From: Sedimenticola thiotaurini
GTDB taxonomy: Bacteria > Pseudomonadota > Gammaproteobacteria > Chromatiales > Chromatiaceae
Length of the DNA: 64,000 nt
Assembly: GCF_001007875.1 (NCBI RefSeq)
Contig: NZ_CP011412.1
Location: forward strand, 558,001 to 622,000
Direction of reading: 5' to 3'
Below are positions 16,129 to 27,646 of the stretch, in pieces (position 1 is the stretch's first letter; every line of letters starts with the position of its first letter). The position numbers and the translations under genes are program-made. Below the pieces are notes generated by a model, which worked only from the letters and a program-made list of their open reading frames with translations, did not search any database and had not been told where the DNA came from.

Positions 16129-19100
16129 TTACATGTTACGGCGGTACTGACCGCCCACTTCGTAGAGGGCGTTGGAGATCTGCCCCAGTGAGCAACTGCG
16201 CACGGCGTTCATCAGCTCGACAAAGATGTTCTGGTTGTTGATGGCGGCTGTACGAATCCGCTCCAGTGCTTCATCGGCAGTATCAGCGTGGCGTTGATGG
16301 AACTCTTTCAGTCGGGTGATCTGACTCTGCTTTTCCGCCTCGGTTGAGCGGGCCAGTTCGATGGTCGTCTCCTGATTGCCCTTCGGGTTCAGGAAGGTGT
16401 TGACCCCGATGATGGGCAGGGAGCCGTCGTGCTTTTTGTGCTCGTAGTAGAGCGATTCGTCCTGAATCTTGCCGCGCTGGTAACCGGTCTCCATAGCGCC
16501 CAGTACACCGCCACGCTCGGAGATGCGCTCGAACTCACTGAGAACCGCCTCTTCAACCAGTTCGGTCAGCTCCTCGATGATAAAGGCGCCCTGGTTCGGG
16601 TTCTCGTTTTTGGTCAGGCCCCACTCGTTATTGATGATCAGCTGGATGGCCAGTGCACGGCGTACCGACTCTTCAGTTGGCGTGGTGATCGCCTCGTCAT
16701 AGGCGTTGGTGTGCAGGCTGTTGCAGTTGTCATAGATGGCGATCAGCGCCTGCAGGGTGGTACGGATATCGTTGAAATCCATCTCCTGGGCATGCAGGGA
16801 GCGACCGGAGGTCTGAATATGATACTTCAGTTTCTGGCTGCGTTCATTGGCGCCATACTTGAAGCGCATGGCGGTCGCCCAGATGCGCCGGGCCACCCGG
16901 CCCATCACGGTGTACTCCGGGTCCATGCCGTTACTGAAGAAGAACGACAGGTTCGGGGCAAATTCGTCGATGTCCATTCCCCGGGCCAGGTAGGTTTCCA
17001 CGTAGGTGAAGCCGTTGGCCAGGGTGAAGGCGAGCTGGGAGATCGGGTTGGCCCCTGCTTCGGCGATGTGATAGCCGGAGATGGAGACCGAGTAGAAGTT
17101 GCGCACCTGGTTGTGGACGAAATACTCCTGGATGTCGCCCATCAGCTTGAGGGCGAACTCGGTGGAGAAGATGCAGGTGTTCTGGCCCTGGTCCTCTTTC
17201 AGGATATCCGCCTGTACCGTGCCCCGCACATTGGAGAGGGCCCAGGCGCGAATCTTCTCGATCTCTTCGTCAGTGGGCTGGCGGCCGTTGTCGCTCTCGA
17301 ACTTTTCAATCTGCTGGTCGATAGCGGTGTTCAGGAACATGGCCAGGATCATCGGTGCAGGGCCGTTGACGGTCATGGAAACCGAGGTGCTCGGGTTGCA
17401 GAGATCGAAACCGTCATAGAGCGCCTTCATGTCATCCAGGGTGGCGATGGATACGCCGGAGTTACCGATCTTGCCGTAGATGTCTGGCCGTTCATCCGGG
17501 TCACAGCCGTACAGAGTGACCGAGTCAAAGGCGGTTGAAAGTCTTTTTGCATCAGAGTGTTCCGACAACTTCTTAAAGCGTCGGTTAGTCCGGAAGGCGT
17601 CCCCTTCACCGGCGAACATCCGGGTTGGATCCTCGCCCTCGCGCTTGAAGGCGAACACGCCAGCGGTGTAGGGGAATGTACCCGGGACGTTCTCCAGCAG
17701 CAGCCACTTGAGCAGCTCGCCATGGTCCTCAAACTTGGGCAGCACCACCTTGGGGATCTTGGTGCCGGAGAGGGTCGTGCGGGTGATCTGGGTGCGGATC
17801 TCCTTGTCACGGATCTTCACCACATATTCATCACCGGCGTAACTCTCCTTAACCTGTGGCCAGATCTCCAGCAGTTTTTTAGCCCTCTGATCCAGCGCCT
17901 GGTCACGCTTGGCGATCAGCCCGTCCAGATCCGCCACTTCGGTGCCGGCTTCACTCAGCATGCGTTTGGTTTCGGTCAGCTGCTGACGCTCCCGGGCAAT
18001 GCGGGACTGGGTTGCCACGGTCTTTTTGTAATCCCGTACCGTCTCGGCGATCTCCGCCAGGTAGCGCGCCCGCTGAGGCGGAACGATGACCTGCTTGCCG
18101 GTGGAGCATTTTTCGCTGCTGCGGGGGAGGGCGTCTTCACTGACGCCCATACCCAATTCCGCCAGCTTGTCCCGCAGACCGTGATAGAGGGCTGTGACCC
18201 CTTCATCGTTGAAACGGGCTGCAATGGTGCCGTATACCGGCATCTCCTCCACCGGCGTGGAGAATGACTCGCGATTGCGCTGTACCTGCTTACGCACATC
18301 CCGGAAGGCGTCCTCGGCTCCCTTGCGGTCAAACTTGTTAATGGCAATGAAGTCGGCGAAGTCCAGCATGTCGATCTTTTCCAGCTGGCTCTGGGCACCG
18401 AACTCCGGGGTCATCACGTAGAGCGAGGCGTCCACCAGGGGGACGATACCGGCATTACCCTGGCCGATACCCGGGGTCTCCACAATGATGAAATCAAATC
18501 CGGCCAGTTTGCAGGCCTTGACGATATCCGCCACATAGTTGGGCACTTCTCCGCTGGCATCCCGGGTGGCAACCGAACGGAAGAAGATATTCGGATGTTC
18601 AATGGCATTCATGCGGATGCGGTCGCCAAGCAGGGCGCCACCGGTTTTCCGCCGGGTCGGATCCACCGCGATGATGGCGATCTTCAGCTGATCCTGCTGG
18701 CCCAGCCGGAAGCGGCGGATCAACTCGTCGGTCAGGGATGACTTGCCGGAACCGCCGGTGCCGGTGATACCCAGTACCGGGATCTGTTTCTTGATCCCCT
18801 GCAGGGCGTCATCTATCTGGTCCGGCAACTTGCTGGTTTCGGTACTGTTTTCCAGGCGTGTGATGATCTGGGCCAGTGCCCTCAGGTCGCCCTTGAGCAC
18901 CGGATCGAGACTGTCCGGTGCAAACTGTCCAGGGTCAAAGTCACTCTGCTCCATGGCGAACTGAATCATGCCCTGCAGCCCCATATGCTGGCCATCTTCG
19001 GGGGAGAAGATGCGGGTCACGCCGTAATCGTGCAGCTCCTTGATCTCTTCCGGTACGATCACGCCACCGCCGCCGGCAAAGACCCTGATCTCCTCGCCGC

Positions 19101-19392
19101 CATGCTCTTTCAGCATGTCCACCATGTACTTCAGATACTCCACGTGGCCGCCCTGGTAGGAGCTGATGGCGATACCCTGGACATCCTCCTGCAGGGCGGC
19201 ATTGACGATTTCAGCTACTGAGCGGTTGTGCCCCAGATGGATCACCTCCGCGCCCTGTGCCTGGAGGATGCGCCGCATGATGTTGATAGAGGCGTCATGG
19301 CCATCGAACAGACTGGCGGCTGTTACGAAGCGAATCTTGTTCTGTTGCGGGGCAATGTTGACCACATTGCTTGTCTGTGGGGCGTTAGACAT
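16129..19392 (-). CDS. icmF: Fused adenosylcobalamin-dependent isobutyryl-CoA mutase (IcmF)
   Basis: A 1087-residue three-part enzyme. Residues about 20-150 are the B12-binding domain, with D30-G-H32 supplying the lower axial histidine. Residues about 200-420 are the MeaB-like G-protein chaperone, with P-loop GTGGSGKS at 211-218. The rest is the acyl-CoA mutase TIM barrel. This order is diagnostic of IcmF. Two active-site positions distinguish it from methylmalonyl-CoA mutase: F593 (codon 17614-17616, in RMFAGEG) stands where MCM has Tyr, and Q737 (codon 17182-17184, in GQNTCIF) where MCM has Arg. Known IcmF enzymes interconvert isobutyryl-CoA and n-butyryl-CoA, and more slowly pivalyl-CoA and isovaleryl-CoA. 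ATG 19392 follows GGAG. It has its own LiuR-type promoter and a strong terminator, so it is probably monocistronic. Confidence 0.95.
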   Translation of the reverse strand: MSNAPQTSNVVNIAPQQNKIRFVTAASLFDGHDASINIMRRILQAQGAEVIHLGHNRSVAEIVNAALQEDVQGIAISSYQGGHVEYLKYMVDMLKEHGGEEIRVFAGGGGVIVPEEIKELHDYGVTRIFSPEDGQHMGLQGMIQFAMEQSDFDPGQFAPDSLDPVLKGDLRALAQIITRLENSTETSKLPDQIDDALQGIKKQIPVLGITGTGGSGKSSLTDELIRRFRLGQQDQLKIAIIAVDPTRRKTGGALLGDRIRMNAIEHPNIFFRSVATRDASGEVPNYVADIVKACKLAGFDFIIVETPGIGQGNAGIVPLVDASLYVMTPEFGAQSQLEKIDMLDFADFIAINKFDRKGAEDAFRDVRKQVQRNRESFSTPVEEMPVYGTIAARFNDEGVTALYHGLRDKLAELGMGVSEDALPRSSEKCSTGKQVIVPPQRARYLAEIAETVRDYKKTVATQSRIARERQQLTETKRMLSEAGTEVADLDGLIAKRDQALDQRAKKLLEIWPQVKESYAGDEYVVKIRDKEIRTQITRTTLSGTKIPKVVLPKFEDHGELLKWLLLENVPGTFPYTAGVFAFKREGEDPTRMFAGEGDAFRTNRRFKKLSEHSDAKRLSTAFDSVTLYGCDPDERPDIYGKIGNSGVSIATLDDMKALYDGFDLCNPSTSVSMTVNGPAPMILAMFLNTAIDQQIEKFESDNGRQPTDEEIEKIRAWALSNVRGTVQADILKEDQGQNTCIFSTEFALKLMGDIQEYFVHNQVRNFYSVSISGYHIAEAGANPISQLAFTLANGFTYVETYLARGMDIDEFAPNLSFFFSNGMDPEYTVMGRVARRIWATAMRFKYGANERSQKLKYHIQTSGRSLHAQEMDFNDIRTTLQALIAIYDNCNSLHTNAYDEAITTPTEESVRRALAIQLIINNEWGLTKNENPNQGAFIIEELTELVEEAVLSEFERISERGGVLGAMETGYQRGKIQDESLYYEHKKHDGSLPIIGVNTFLNPKGNQETTIELARSTEAEKQSQITRLKEFHQRHADTADEALERIRTAAINNQNIFVELMNAVRSCSLGQISNALYEVGGQYRRNM

Positions 19393-19501
19393 GATGTCTC
19401 CAGTGTGATTCTTTAACTTACTGTAAATAATAGAAATATCAACTCACTGATGGTAAAGTTAGCGCTTTTTGAAACGCTCTATCAGTAGCGTATTGAGACT
19501 A

Positions 19502-19530
19502 AAACTACCTTACGTTAACGTAAACGTCAA
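19502..19530 (-). promoter_or_regulatory. LiuR-type operator and promoter of icmF
   Basis: Minus strand: -35 TTGACG (plus 19525-19530), 17-base spacer, -10-like TAGTTT (plus 19502-19507). Three ACGT cores (plus 19512-19515, 19518-19521, 19524-19527) lie in the -35/spacer region, and TTACGTTAACGTAA at 19510-19523 is a perfect palindrome. Transcription would start about 100 bases above icmF. Confidence 0.8.
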
Positions 19531-19598
19531 TAATATCCTGTGCGCTTGCCGGCGGGGTTGGCATCGGACAGCGGAGCATGTTGAAAATGCAAAGAATA

Positions 19599-19627
19599 GT
19601 GACGTTAACGTTAACGTAGGTTATAAC
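19599..19627 (+). promoter_or_regulatory. LiuR-type operator and promoter of liuR (autoregulation)
   Basis: Plus strand: -35-like GTGACG (19599-19604), 17-base spacer, -10 TATAAC (19622-19627). ACGT cores are at 19602-19605, 19608-19611 and 19614-19617. The operator overlaps the promoter of the regulator gene itself, leaving a leader of about 160 bases. It is 70 bases from the icmF operator, facing the other way. Nothing else is recognised in 19393-19794. Confidence 0.78.
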
Positions 19628-19794
19628 AAGTAAGTGACAGGTTTTACCGTTCAGCGTCGTCACCGTTGAGTATGGCATCCGGTGAAGCAAAATGTAGTCG
19701 ATTTTTGTGTGGCAACTTTAACCATTATAAATGGCGTCCGGTGGGACGTACTGAATAATAAAAACTACTATTCGAGAGGGGTGGAACAGAATAA

Positions 19795-20229
19795 ATGGAT
19801 AATCTACACGACGAACCGGCAGACGATTTAGAGACCATGAGCGGCATCAGTTATAGCATCTCCGAACTGGCTAAAGAGTTCGATGTCACCCCAAGGGCGA
19901 TCCGTTTTTATGAGGATCAGGGTCTGATAGCCCCAAGCCGGAAAGGGCGTCGCCGTGTTTATCGGGAACGGGACAGGGTACGTCTGAAACTGGTATTGCG
20001 TGGTAAGCGACTCGGATTTGCCCTTTCCGAGGTAAAAGAGTTGTTTGACCTCTATGACACCTCTCCAGGGGAAGTGGGGCAGTTAAATTTTTTACTGGAC
20101 AAAATTAAAGCCCGTCGCGCCATGCTTGAGCAGCAGCGGCAGGATATCGAGGCGGTGCTTCACGAGATGGCGAGCGTCGAAAAGCGTGCGCTGAATGTGC
20201 TGAGTGAATTGCAGGGCGAGGCTCCCTGA
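19795..20229 (+). CDS. liuR: MerR-family regulator of branched-chain acyl-CoA catabolism (LiuR)
   Basis: A 144-residue MerR-type regulator. The winged helix-turn-helix YSISELAKEFDVTPRAIRFY is at residues 20-39, followed by the wing EDQGLIAPSRKGRRRVY and a second helical pair RLKLVLRGKRLGFALSEVKE. Residues about 95-138 form the dimerising coiled coil. It lacks the C-terminal cysteines of metal-sensing MerR proteins. LiuR proteins of gammaproteobacteria are known from comparative genomics to control isovaleryl-CoA and leucine degradation genes; the adjacent liu operon supports this identity. Five matching operators in the window, one at its own promoter, are the likely targets. The start at 19795 has a loosely spaced GAGGGG; an in-frame ATG at 19837 is an alternative. 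Confidence 0.92.
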   Translation: MDNLHDEPADDLETMSGISYSISELAKEFDVTPRAIRFYEDQGLIAPSRKGRRRVYRERDRVRLKLVLRGKRLGFALSEVKELFDLYDTSPGEVGQLNFLLDKIKARRAMLEQQRQDIEAVLHEMASVEKRALNVLSELQGEAP

Positions 20230-20559
20230 GACGCATCGACGCAGACCCCGTCACTGTTTCCACATAATCGGTCCCCACTCCCTAATTAAATATCTCCGTA
20301 AATACCCGGTGGCAATATGGGTGATCGATTATGCTTGGGTGATGGAGCAGGATTGCGATACTCCTGTCAGCTCTGCCGGTCTGGACTCCGGACAGGACAA
20401 ACCGGGTGGGGGTGTTTGCAGCGGGGACTCTGTCGGTCAGTTGTGTAGAGGATGCCGACTGCTGTGATGGGTCCGCGGGATCCGGATGTCGGAAAGTATT
20501 TCCCGCCCCCCTTTATTACTAGCGCAAATATGGATGGTAGTTGCGGTTGCAGATCAAGG

Positions 20560-20588
20560 TTGACGTTAACGTAAACGTAATATATGTT
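20560..20588 (+). promoter_or_regulatory. LiuR-type operator and promoter of the liu operon
   Basis: -35 TTGACG at 20560-20565, 17-base spacer, -10-like TATGTT at 20583-20588. ACGT cores are at 20563-20566, 20569-20572 and 20575-20578. The predicted leader to liuA is about 165 bases. The preceding stretch 20230-20559 shows no gene, hairpin or other site that I can support. Confidence 0.8.
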
Positions 20589-20757
20589 CTGTGTCGGTTG
20601 TTGATTTCCGGCAGATCCCGGTTACGGATAATAATTACCAGATTGATCTGCCCTGGTGGGTACCTGTGTACTGTTTCAGGCTTGCCGACCACACCTGCTC
20701 TGCCTATTTTTTAAAAGGCTGCCTGCTGGCAACAGCACCTGATAAGGAGAAATCTGA

Positions 20758-21921
20758 ATGATCCACCTGCCTTCACTGAATTTTGATCTGGGTGAGACCG
20801 TGGAAATGCTGCGTGACTCGGTACGGGAGTTTTCTGCTGCCGAAATCGCACCCATCGCGGCAGAAACCGACGAGAAGAATGAATTCCCGAACCATCTATG
20901 GAAAAAGCTGGGCGATATGGGGCTGTTGGGTATCACCGTTGCCGAAGAGTTCGGCGGCAGTGAAATGGGCTACCTGGCCCATATTGTGGCAATGGAGGAG
21001 ATCAGCCGCGCTTCCGCTTCCATTGGACTGAGCTATGGCGCCCACTCCAATCTCTGCGTTAACCAGATCAAGCGCAACGGCACCCAGGCGCAGAAAGAGA
21101 AATACCTGCCAAAACTGATTTCGGGCGACCATATCGGTGCCCTGGCCATGTCTGAACCGAATGCGGGATCCGACGTGGTGGGTATGCGACTCAAGGCCGA
21201 GAAGAAGGGTGATCGTTACATTCTCAACGGTAACAAGATGTGGATCACCAACGGTCCCGATGCCCACGTCATGGTGGTCTATGCCAAGACCGATCCCGCC
21301 GCCGGCCCGAAGGGTATTACCGCTTTCATTATCGAACGGGAGTTTGGCGTCAAGAGCGCCCAGAAACTGGACAAACTCGGCATGCGCGGCTCCAACACCG
21401 GTGAGCTGGTGTTCGAGGATGTGGAGGTGCCGGAAGAGAATATCCTCGGGGAACTGAACCAGGGTGTCAGGGTACTGATGAGCGGACTTGACTACGAACG
21501 CGCCGTACTCTCCGGTGGTCCCCTCGGTATCATGCGGGCCTGCATGGACGTGGTGGTGCCCTATATCCACGAACGGCAGCAGTTTGGCCGCCCCATCGGT
21601 GAATTTGAACTGATGCAGGGCAAAATGGCTGATATGTATACCACCATGAATGCCTGCCGGGCCTACGTCTATGCTGTGGGTAAGGCGTGTGATCGTGGCG
21701 AGACCACCCGTAAAGACGCCGCCGGCGCCATACTCTATTGTGCCGAGAAGGCGACCTGGATGGCACTGGAAGCGATTCAGACCCTGGGCGGCAATGGTTA
21801 TATCAACGAATATCCCACCGGACGTCTGCTGCGGGACGCAAAGCTCTATGAGATCGGTGCCGGTACATCGGAGATCCGTCGTATGCTGATCGGTCGCGAG
21901 TTGTTCAACGAGACCCGTTAA
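20758..21921 (+). CDS. liuA: Isovaleryl-CoA dehydrogenase
   Basis: A 387-residue FAD-dependent acyl-CoA dehydrogenase converting isovaleryl-CoA to 3-methylcrotonyl-CoA, the first committed step of leucine breakdown. The catalytic base identifies the subtype: E247 in [15 protein letters not shown] occupies the isovaleryl-CoA dehydrogenase position, while the position used by short- and medium-chain enzymes reads [12 protein letters not shown] with Gly instead of Glu. FAD and substrate motifs [14 protein letters not shown] and [19 protein letters not shown] are intact. SD AAGGAGAAA precedes the ATG. It heads the operon that runs to liuE. Confidence 0.95.
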   Translation: MIHLPSLNFDLGETVEMLRDSVREFSAAEIAPIAAETDEKNEFPNHLWKKLGDMGLLGITVAEEFGGSEMGYLAHIVAMEEISRASASIGLSYGAHSNLCVNQIKRNGTQAQKEKYLPKLISGDHIGALAMSEPNAGSDVVGMRLKAEKKGDRYILNGNKMWITNGPDAHVMVVYAKTDPAAGPKGITAFIIEREFGVKSAQKLDKLGMRGSNTGELVFEDVEVPEENILGELNQGVRVLMSGLDYERAVLSGGPLGIMRACMDVVVPYIHERQQFGRPIGEFELMQGKMADMYTTMNACRAYVYAVGKACDRGETTRKDAAGAILYCAEKATWMALEAIQTLGGNGYINEYPTGRLLRDAKLYEIGAGTSEIRRMLIGRELFNETR

Positions 21922-22143
21922 CCGGTCGGGGCAGGAGTGGGGCGTCAGGTCAGGTCGGTTAACCCCGAAGCGCGGGAACCGGCCCTGCTCCCCGGCAGTA
22001 TCAAACCCGCCACAACGGGTTCATTGGTGCGAACCGTGTCGATCGCTTTGCAGCGTCCCATGTGTATCAGTTTTTCCCGGCCATCCCGAATGGCCGGTTA
22101 GTGACAGATTCAGTTGTCTATTTGTATAAACCGGAGTTATCCC

Positions 22144-23328
22144 ATGAGTGATCCAATTGTCATTGTCGATATTGCCCGCACCCCGATGGGGGGTTTTCAG
22201 GGCGTCCTCTCTTCACTGACCGCGCCCCAGCTCGGCGCCGCGGCCATTGCCGCCGCCGTGTCACGGGCCGGTATCAGCAGTGAGGATGTACAGGAGGTAC
22301 TGATGGGTAATGTGCTGACCGCCGGAATCGGCCAGGCGCCCACCCGCCAGGCGGCGATCGGCGCCGGCATTCCACTGAACGTACCCTGCGCCGGCATCAG
22401 TAAGGTGTGTGGCTCCGGCATGAAGGCGGTGATGCTGGCCCACGACCTGATCAAGGCCGGCACCAACGAGGTCATGGTGGCAGGTGGTATGGAGTCCATG
22501 ACCAACGCCCCCTACCTGCTGGAGAAGGCCCGTGGCGGTTACCGTCTGGGTCACGGCAAGACCATGGATCACATGTTCCTGGATGGGCTGGAAGACGCCT
22601 ACTTTGATCGGGGCGCATTGATGGGGACTTTTGCCGAGCAGTGTGCCGATCATTTTAATTTTACCCGTGAACAGCAGGATGAATTTGCCATCGCCTCCCT
22701 CAGTCGCGCCAATGCGGCAATCGAAGCAGGCCGCTTCGAGCGGGAGATTGTGCCGGTGACCGTTTCCAGCCGTAAAGGTGATACCGAGGTGGCGACTGAC
22801 GAACAACCCGGTAATGCCCGTCCGGAGAAGATCCCTAGCCTGCGTCCTGCTTTCCGCAAAGATGGCACGGTGACCCCGGCCAACTCCAGTTCTATCTCCG
22901 ATGGTGCGGCAGCCCTGGTGCTGATGCGCGCTTCAGAAGCGGAGCGTCGCGGTCTCTCGCCCAAGGCGGTGATTCGCGGACATGCCGGCTATGCCGGCGA
23001 ACCCCGTTGGTTCACCACCGCCCCGGTCTACGCCATGCAGAATCTGTTGCAGCGCCTGGAGTGGAAAACCGATGACGTGGATCTGTGGGAGATCAACGAG
23101 GCCTTTGCCGTAGTGACCATGGCAGCCATGCGCGAAATGGAGCTGGATCATGAGAAGGTCAACGTGAACGGTGGCGCCTGCGCGCTGGGTCATCCGATTG
23201 GTGCCTCGGGTGCGCGTATCATCGTCACCCTGTTGGCCGCACTGGAAGAGAAGGGGCTGAAACGGGGTGTCGCTTCGCTCTGCATCGGCGGCGGTGAGGC
23301 GACGGCGGTGGCGATCGAGCGGGTTTAA
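22144..23328 (+). CDS. Acetyl-CoA C-acetyltransferase (thiolase)
   Basis: A 394-residue biosynthetic/degradative thiolase interconverting acetoacetyl-CoA and two acetyl-CoA. The nucleophilic Cys lies in SKVCGSGMKAVMLA (about residue 88), the catalytic His in GGACALGHPIGASGARI, and the second Cys in ASLCIGGGEATAVAIE. The length matches AtoB/PhaA. I chose ATG 22144 with CGGAG upstream; the frame extends to a TTG at 22114. It is 222 bases downstream of liuA and can receive acetoacetyl-CoA from the butyryl-CoA branch, or from acetoacetate once activated; no CoA transferase for acetoacetate is seen in the window. Confidence 0.93.
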   Translation: MSDPIVIVDIARTPMGGFQGVLSSLTAPQLGAAAIAAAVSRAGISSEDVQEVLMGNVLTAGIGQAPTRQAAIGAGIPLNVPCAGISKVCGSGMKAVMLAHDLIKAGTNEVMVAGGMESMTNAPYLLEKARGGYRLGHGKTMDHMFLDGLEDAYFDRGALMGTFAEQCADHFNFTREQQDEFAIASLSRANAAIEAGRFEREIVPVTVSSRKGDTEVATDEQPGNARPEKIPSLRPAFRKDGTVTPANSSSISDGAAALVLMRASEAERRGLSPKAVIRGHAGYAGEPRWFTTAPVYAMQNLLQRLEWKTDDVDLWEINEAFAVVTMAAMREMELDHEKVNVNGGACALGHPIGASGARIIVTLLAALEEKGLKRGVASLCIGGGEATAVAIERV

Positions 23329-23341
23329 CCGCTGCCGACGG

Positions 23342-23400
23342 GGCGCCGTCCTACGGTGATGAGCCGTAGGGTGGGCACGTTTTTGTGCCCACCCGGCGCC
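23342..23400. repeat. Double-hairpin intergenic element
   Basis: Two adjacent stems: CCTACGG (23350-23356) with CCGTAGG (23364-23370), and GGGTGGGCAC (23369-23378) with GTGCCCACCC (23385-23394) around a GTTTTT loop, the whole flanked by GGCGCC at both ends. The two stems share bases 23369-23370, so they may be alternatives. It resembles the REP-like elements that many gammaproteobacteria carry between genes. Only one copy is in the window. Confidence 0.55.
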
Positions 23401-23474
23401 CTGGAACAGTTTCAGCGGCCGTCGCCATCAATCGATGGCTGGAAAAGTAAAAAATAACTCACAGGAGTTTCTGC

Positions 23475-24611
23475 ATGATCCTCACTGAAGAACAGCGCAT
23501 GATCCGCGATATGGCGCGTGATTTTGCCCGGGAGCGCCTCGCGCCCAATGCCGCCGAGTGGGACCGGGAGAGTATCTTCCCCGCCGAAGAGCTGAAGGAG
23601 TTGGGGGCGTTGGGTCTGTTTGGCATGACTATCCCGGAAGAGTGGGGTGGTGCCGGTACCGACTATGTTTCATTCGCCCTGGCGATCGAAGAGATTGCTG
23701 CCGGCGATGGCGCCTGCTCGACCATTCTGAGCGTGAACAACTCGGTGGTCTGTGGACCGTTGCTGAAATTTGGCAGTGACTATCTCAAGGAGACCTACCT
23801 GAAGCCGCTCGCTTCCGGTGAGATGCTGGGTTGCTTCTGCCTCACCGAGCCCCAGGCCGGCTCCGATGCGGCGGCCCTGAAGATGCGCGCGGTGCGGGAT
23901 GGCGATGAGTATGTGCTGAATGGCACTAAGCAGTTCATCACCTCCGGCAAGTATGCCCAGGTTGCGATTGTCTTTGCGGTGACCGATCCGGCCGCCGGTA
24001 AGCGGGGCATCAGTGCCTTTGCCGTGCCCACCGACAACCCGGGCTACAAGGTGGCCAATATCGAGCACAAGATGGGTCAGCACGCGTCAGACACGGCCCA
24101 GATCTTTTTCGACGACTGCCGGATTCCGGCGGACCACCTGATTGGCAAAGAGGGCGAAGGGTACAAGATTGCCCTGAGCAATCTTGAAAGCGGGCGCATC
24201 GGTATCGCGGCCCAGAGTGTGGGTATGGCCCGGGCCGCTTACGAGGCAGCCCTCGATTATGCCCGGGAGCGGGAGAGTTTCGGCACCGCGATCATGAATC
24301 ACCAGGCGGTGGGTTTCCGGTTGGCCGACATGGCCACACAACTGGAAGCGGCCCACCTGATGGTGATGAATGCGGCGGTCCTGCGGGACGCCGGTGAACC
24401 CTGCCTGAAGCAGGCCTGCATGGCCAAGCTGTTTGCTTCCGAGACGGCGGAAAAGGTCTGTTCCGCGGCCATCCAGGTACACGGTGGTTACGGCTATCTG
24501 AATGATTTCCCGGTTGAGCGGATCTATCGGGATGTACGTATTTCACAGATCTATGAAGGCACCAGCGATATACAGCGCATCGTGATCTCCCGCGCTATCG
24601 CCGAGGAGTAG
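23475..24611 (+). CDS. Acyl-CoA dehydrogenase (short-chain/butyryl-CoA type)
   Basis: A 378-residue FAD-dependent acyl-CoA dehydrogenase. The catalytic Glu is E361 in [11 protein letters not shown], the short- and medium-chain position, and the alternative position reads [16 protein letters not shown]; both argue for a straight short-chain substrate rather than isovaleryl-CoA. [16 protein letters not shown] and [10 protein letters not shown] are the flavin-loop motifs. SD CAGGAG precedes the ATG. In this operon it would oxidise butyryl-CoA made by IcmF, or 2-methyl-branched acyl-CoAs from valine or isoleucine; sequence alone does not choose. Confidence 0.9.
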   Translation: MILTEEQRMIRDMARDFARERLAPNAAEWDRESIFPAEELKELGALGLFGMTIPEEWGGAGTDYVSFALAIEEIAAGDGACSTILSVNNSVVCGPLLKFGSDYLKETYLKPLASGEMLGCFCLTEPQAGSDAAALKMRAVRDGDEYVLNGTKQFITSGKYAQVAIVFAVTDPAAGKRGISAFAVPTDNPGYKVANIEHKMGQHASDTAQIFFDDCRIPADHLIGKEGEGYKIALSNLESGRIGIAAQSVGMARAAYEAALDYARERESFGTAIMNHQAVGFRLADMATQLEAAHLMVMNAAVLRDAGEPCLKQACMAKLFASETAEKVCSAAIQVHGGYGYLNDFPVERIYRDVRISQIYEGTSDIQRIVISRAIAEE

Positions 24612-24614
24612 GCT

Positions 24615-25219
24615 ATGGCTGCTGCGCCACTGGAGTTCTATTTCGACTTCTACTCGCCCTATGGTTACCTGGCCAGTGCCCGGATTGACGAAATAGCCAG
24701 TCGGCATGGTCGGGAGGTGATCTGGCGTCCGTTCCTGGTCGGGGCAACTTTCGCCCTGACCGGCGCCCGCCCGCTGGTGGATATTCCCCTGTTGGGTGAC
24801 TACTCGTTACATGACATGGAGCGTTGCGCCCGGGAACAGGGTGTGGCCTTCCAACTGCCGGAGAACTTTCCCAAGGCGGCATTGGCGCCGTCACGGGCCT
24901 TTTACTGGCTGGTGGATAGCCAGCCCGAGACCGCCCGGCAACTGGCCCGGGCGGTTTACCACGCGACCTTTGCCGAGGGGCGCGATGGCACGGCGGCAGA
25001 CCTGGTGGCGGATCTGGCCGAGCCGTTGGGGGTCGATCGGCAGCAGTTGCTGGAAGGAATACAGCGCCCGGAAGTTAAGGAGCGCCTGAAACAGGAGACC
25101 GAGGCGGCAGTGGCCCGTGGCGTATTCGGCTCGCCCTTTATATTTGTGGATGACGAACCGTTCTGGGGTAACGACCGACTGGAACAGGTGGACCGCTGGT
25201 TAGCAACAGGAGGCTGGTA

Positions 25220-25220
<1 letters not shown>
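24615..25220 (+). CDS. DsbA-fold protein, 2-hydroxychromene-2-carboxylate isomerase family
   Basis: A 201-residue thioredoxin-fold protein of the kappa glutathione transferase / HCCA isomerase branch. It starts [16 protein letters not shown], with the conserved Ser of SPY replacing the DsbA CxxC, and ends with [21 protein letters not shown], the cis-Pro segment of the fold. Known members use glutathione to isomerise aromatic-ring products. It lies 3 bases after the acyl-CoA dehydrogenase gene and its TAA overlaps the liuB ATG (TAATG), so it is embedded and translationally coupled in the leucine operon. A role in leucine catabolism is not established; its substrate is unknown. Confidence 0.82.
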
Positions 25221-26827
<1,607 letters not shown>

Positions 26828-26842
26828 CAGGGAGCCCATGCT

Positions 26843-27646
26843 ATGACGGCAGATAACTCGGTAATCGTGGCGGTGGATGGGCGCGGTGTGGCGACACTGA
26901 CCATCAATCGTCCTGAGATTCATAACGCATTCGACGATCAGCTGATCGAGCGGATGCTGCAAGCCCTGGAGTCGATTGAAAACGACTCCCGGGTGCGGGT
27001 GGTGGTGCTGGGCTCCGAGGGCAAAAGCTTCTCGGCCGGTGCCGATCTGAACTGGATGCGCCGCATGGCGGATTACGGCGAGGCGGAAAACCTGGCCGAT
27101 GCCCGCATGCTGGCCAGGTTGATGGAGCGGTTGAATGGCCTCAGCAAGCCCACGATTGCCCGGGTGCAGGGGGCGACGTTTGGCGGTGGCGTCGGGCTGG
27201 TGGCCTGCTGTGATATGGCCGTGGCGGCAAGCGGGGCGAAGTTCTCCCTGTCGGAAGTGCGCCTGGGCCTGATTCCGGCAGTTATCTCACCCTATGTGAT
27301 CGCCGCCATGGGGGAGCGGGCCGCACGGCGTTACTTCCTCACCGCTGAGCGGTTTGACGCTGCCGAGGCGTTGCGCCTGGGGTTGCTGCATGCGGTGGTG
27401 CCGGAGGAACAGCTGCAGTCCCGGGTTGACAGCCTGGTCGATGAGTTACTGAAAGGTGGTCCGGCCGCCCAGGCTGCAGCAAAGTCCCTGATCTTTGCCG
27501 TCGCCCGTCAGCCCACCAGCGCAGCGGTGATCGAGGATACCGCCAAACGCATTACCACCACCCGGGCTTCGGACGAGGGCAAGGAGGGACTGAGTGCCTT
27601 TCTGAATAAACGTAAACCGGCCTGGATAGCAGAGGACCTGCAGTGA
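26843..27646 (+). CDS. liuC: 3-methylglutaconyl-CoA hydratase
   Basis: A 267-residue crotonase-family enzyme hydrating 3-methylglutaconyl-CoA to 3-hydroxy-3-methylglutaryl-CoA. Conserved parts are TLTINRPEIHNAFDDQLIE near residues 14-32, the oxyanion segment SFSAGADLNWMRRMADYGEAEN (the NWM extension is typical of LiuC), and VQGATFGGGVGLVACCDMA followed by SEVRLGLIPAVISPYV. AGGGAG precedes ATG 26843. It lies between the two carboxylase subunit genes, 15 bases after liuB, and its TGA overlaps the liuD ATG. That position, more than the fold, fixes the function. Confidence 0.93.
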   Translation: MTADNSVIVAVDGRGVATLTINRPEIHNAFDDQLIERMLQALESIENDSRVRVVVLGSEGKSFSAGADLNWMRRMADYGEAENLADARMLARLMERLNGLSKPTIARVQGATFGGGVGLVACCDMAVAASGAKFSLSEVRLGLIPAVISPYVIAAMGERAARRYFLTAERFDAAEALRLGLLHAVVPEEQLQSRVDSLVDELLKGGPAAQAAAKSLIFAVARQPTSAAVIEDTAKRITTTRASDEGKEGLSAFLNKRKPAWIAEDLQ

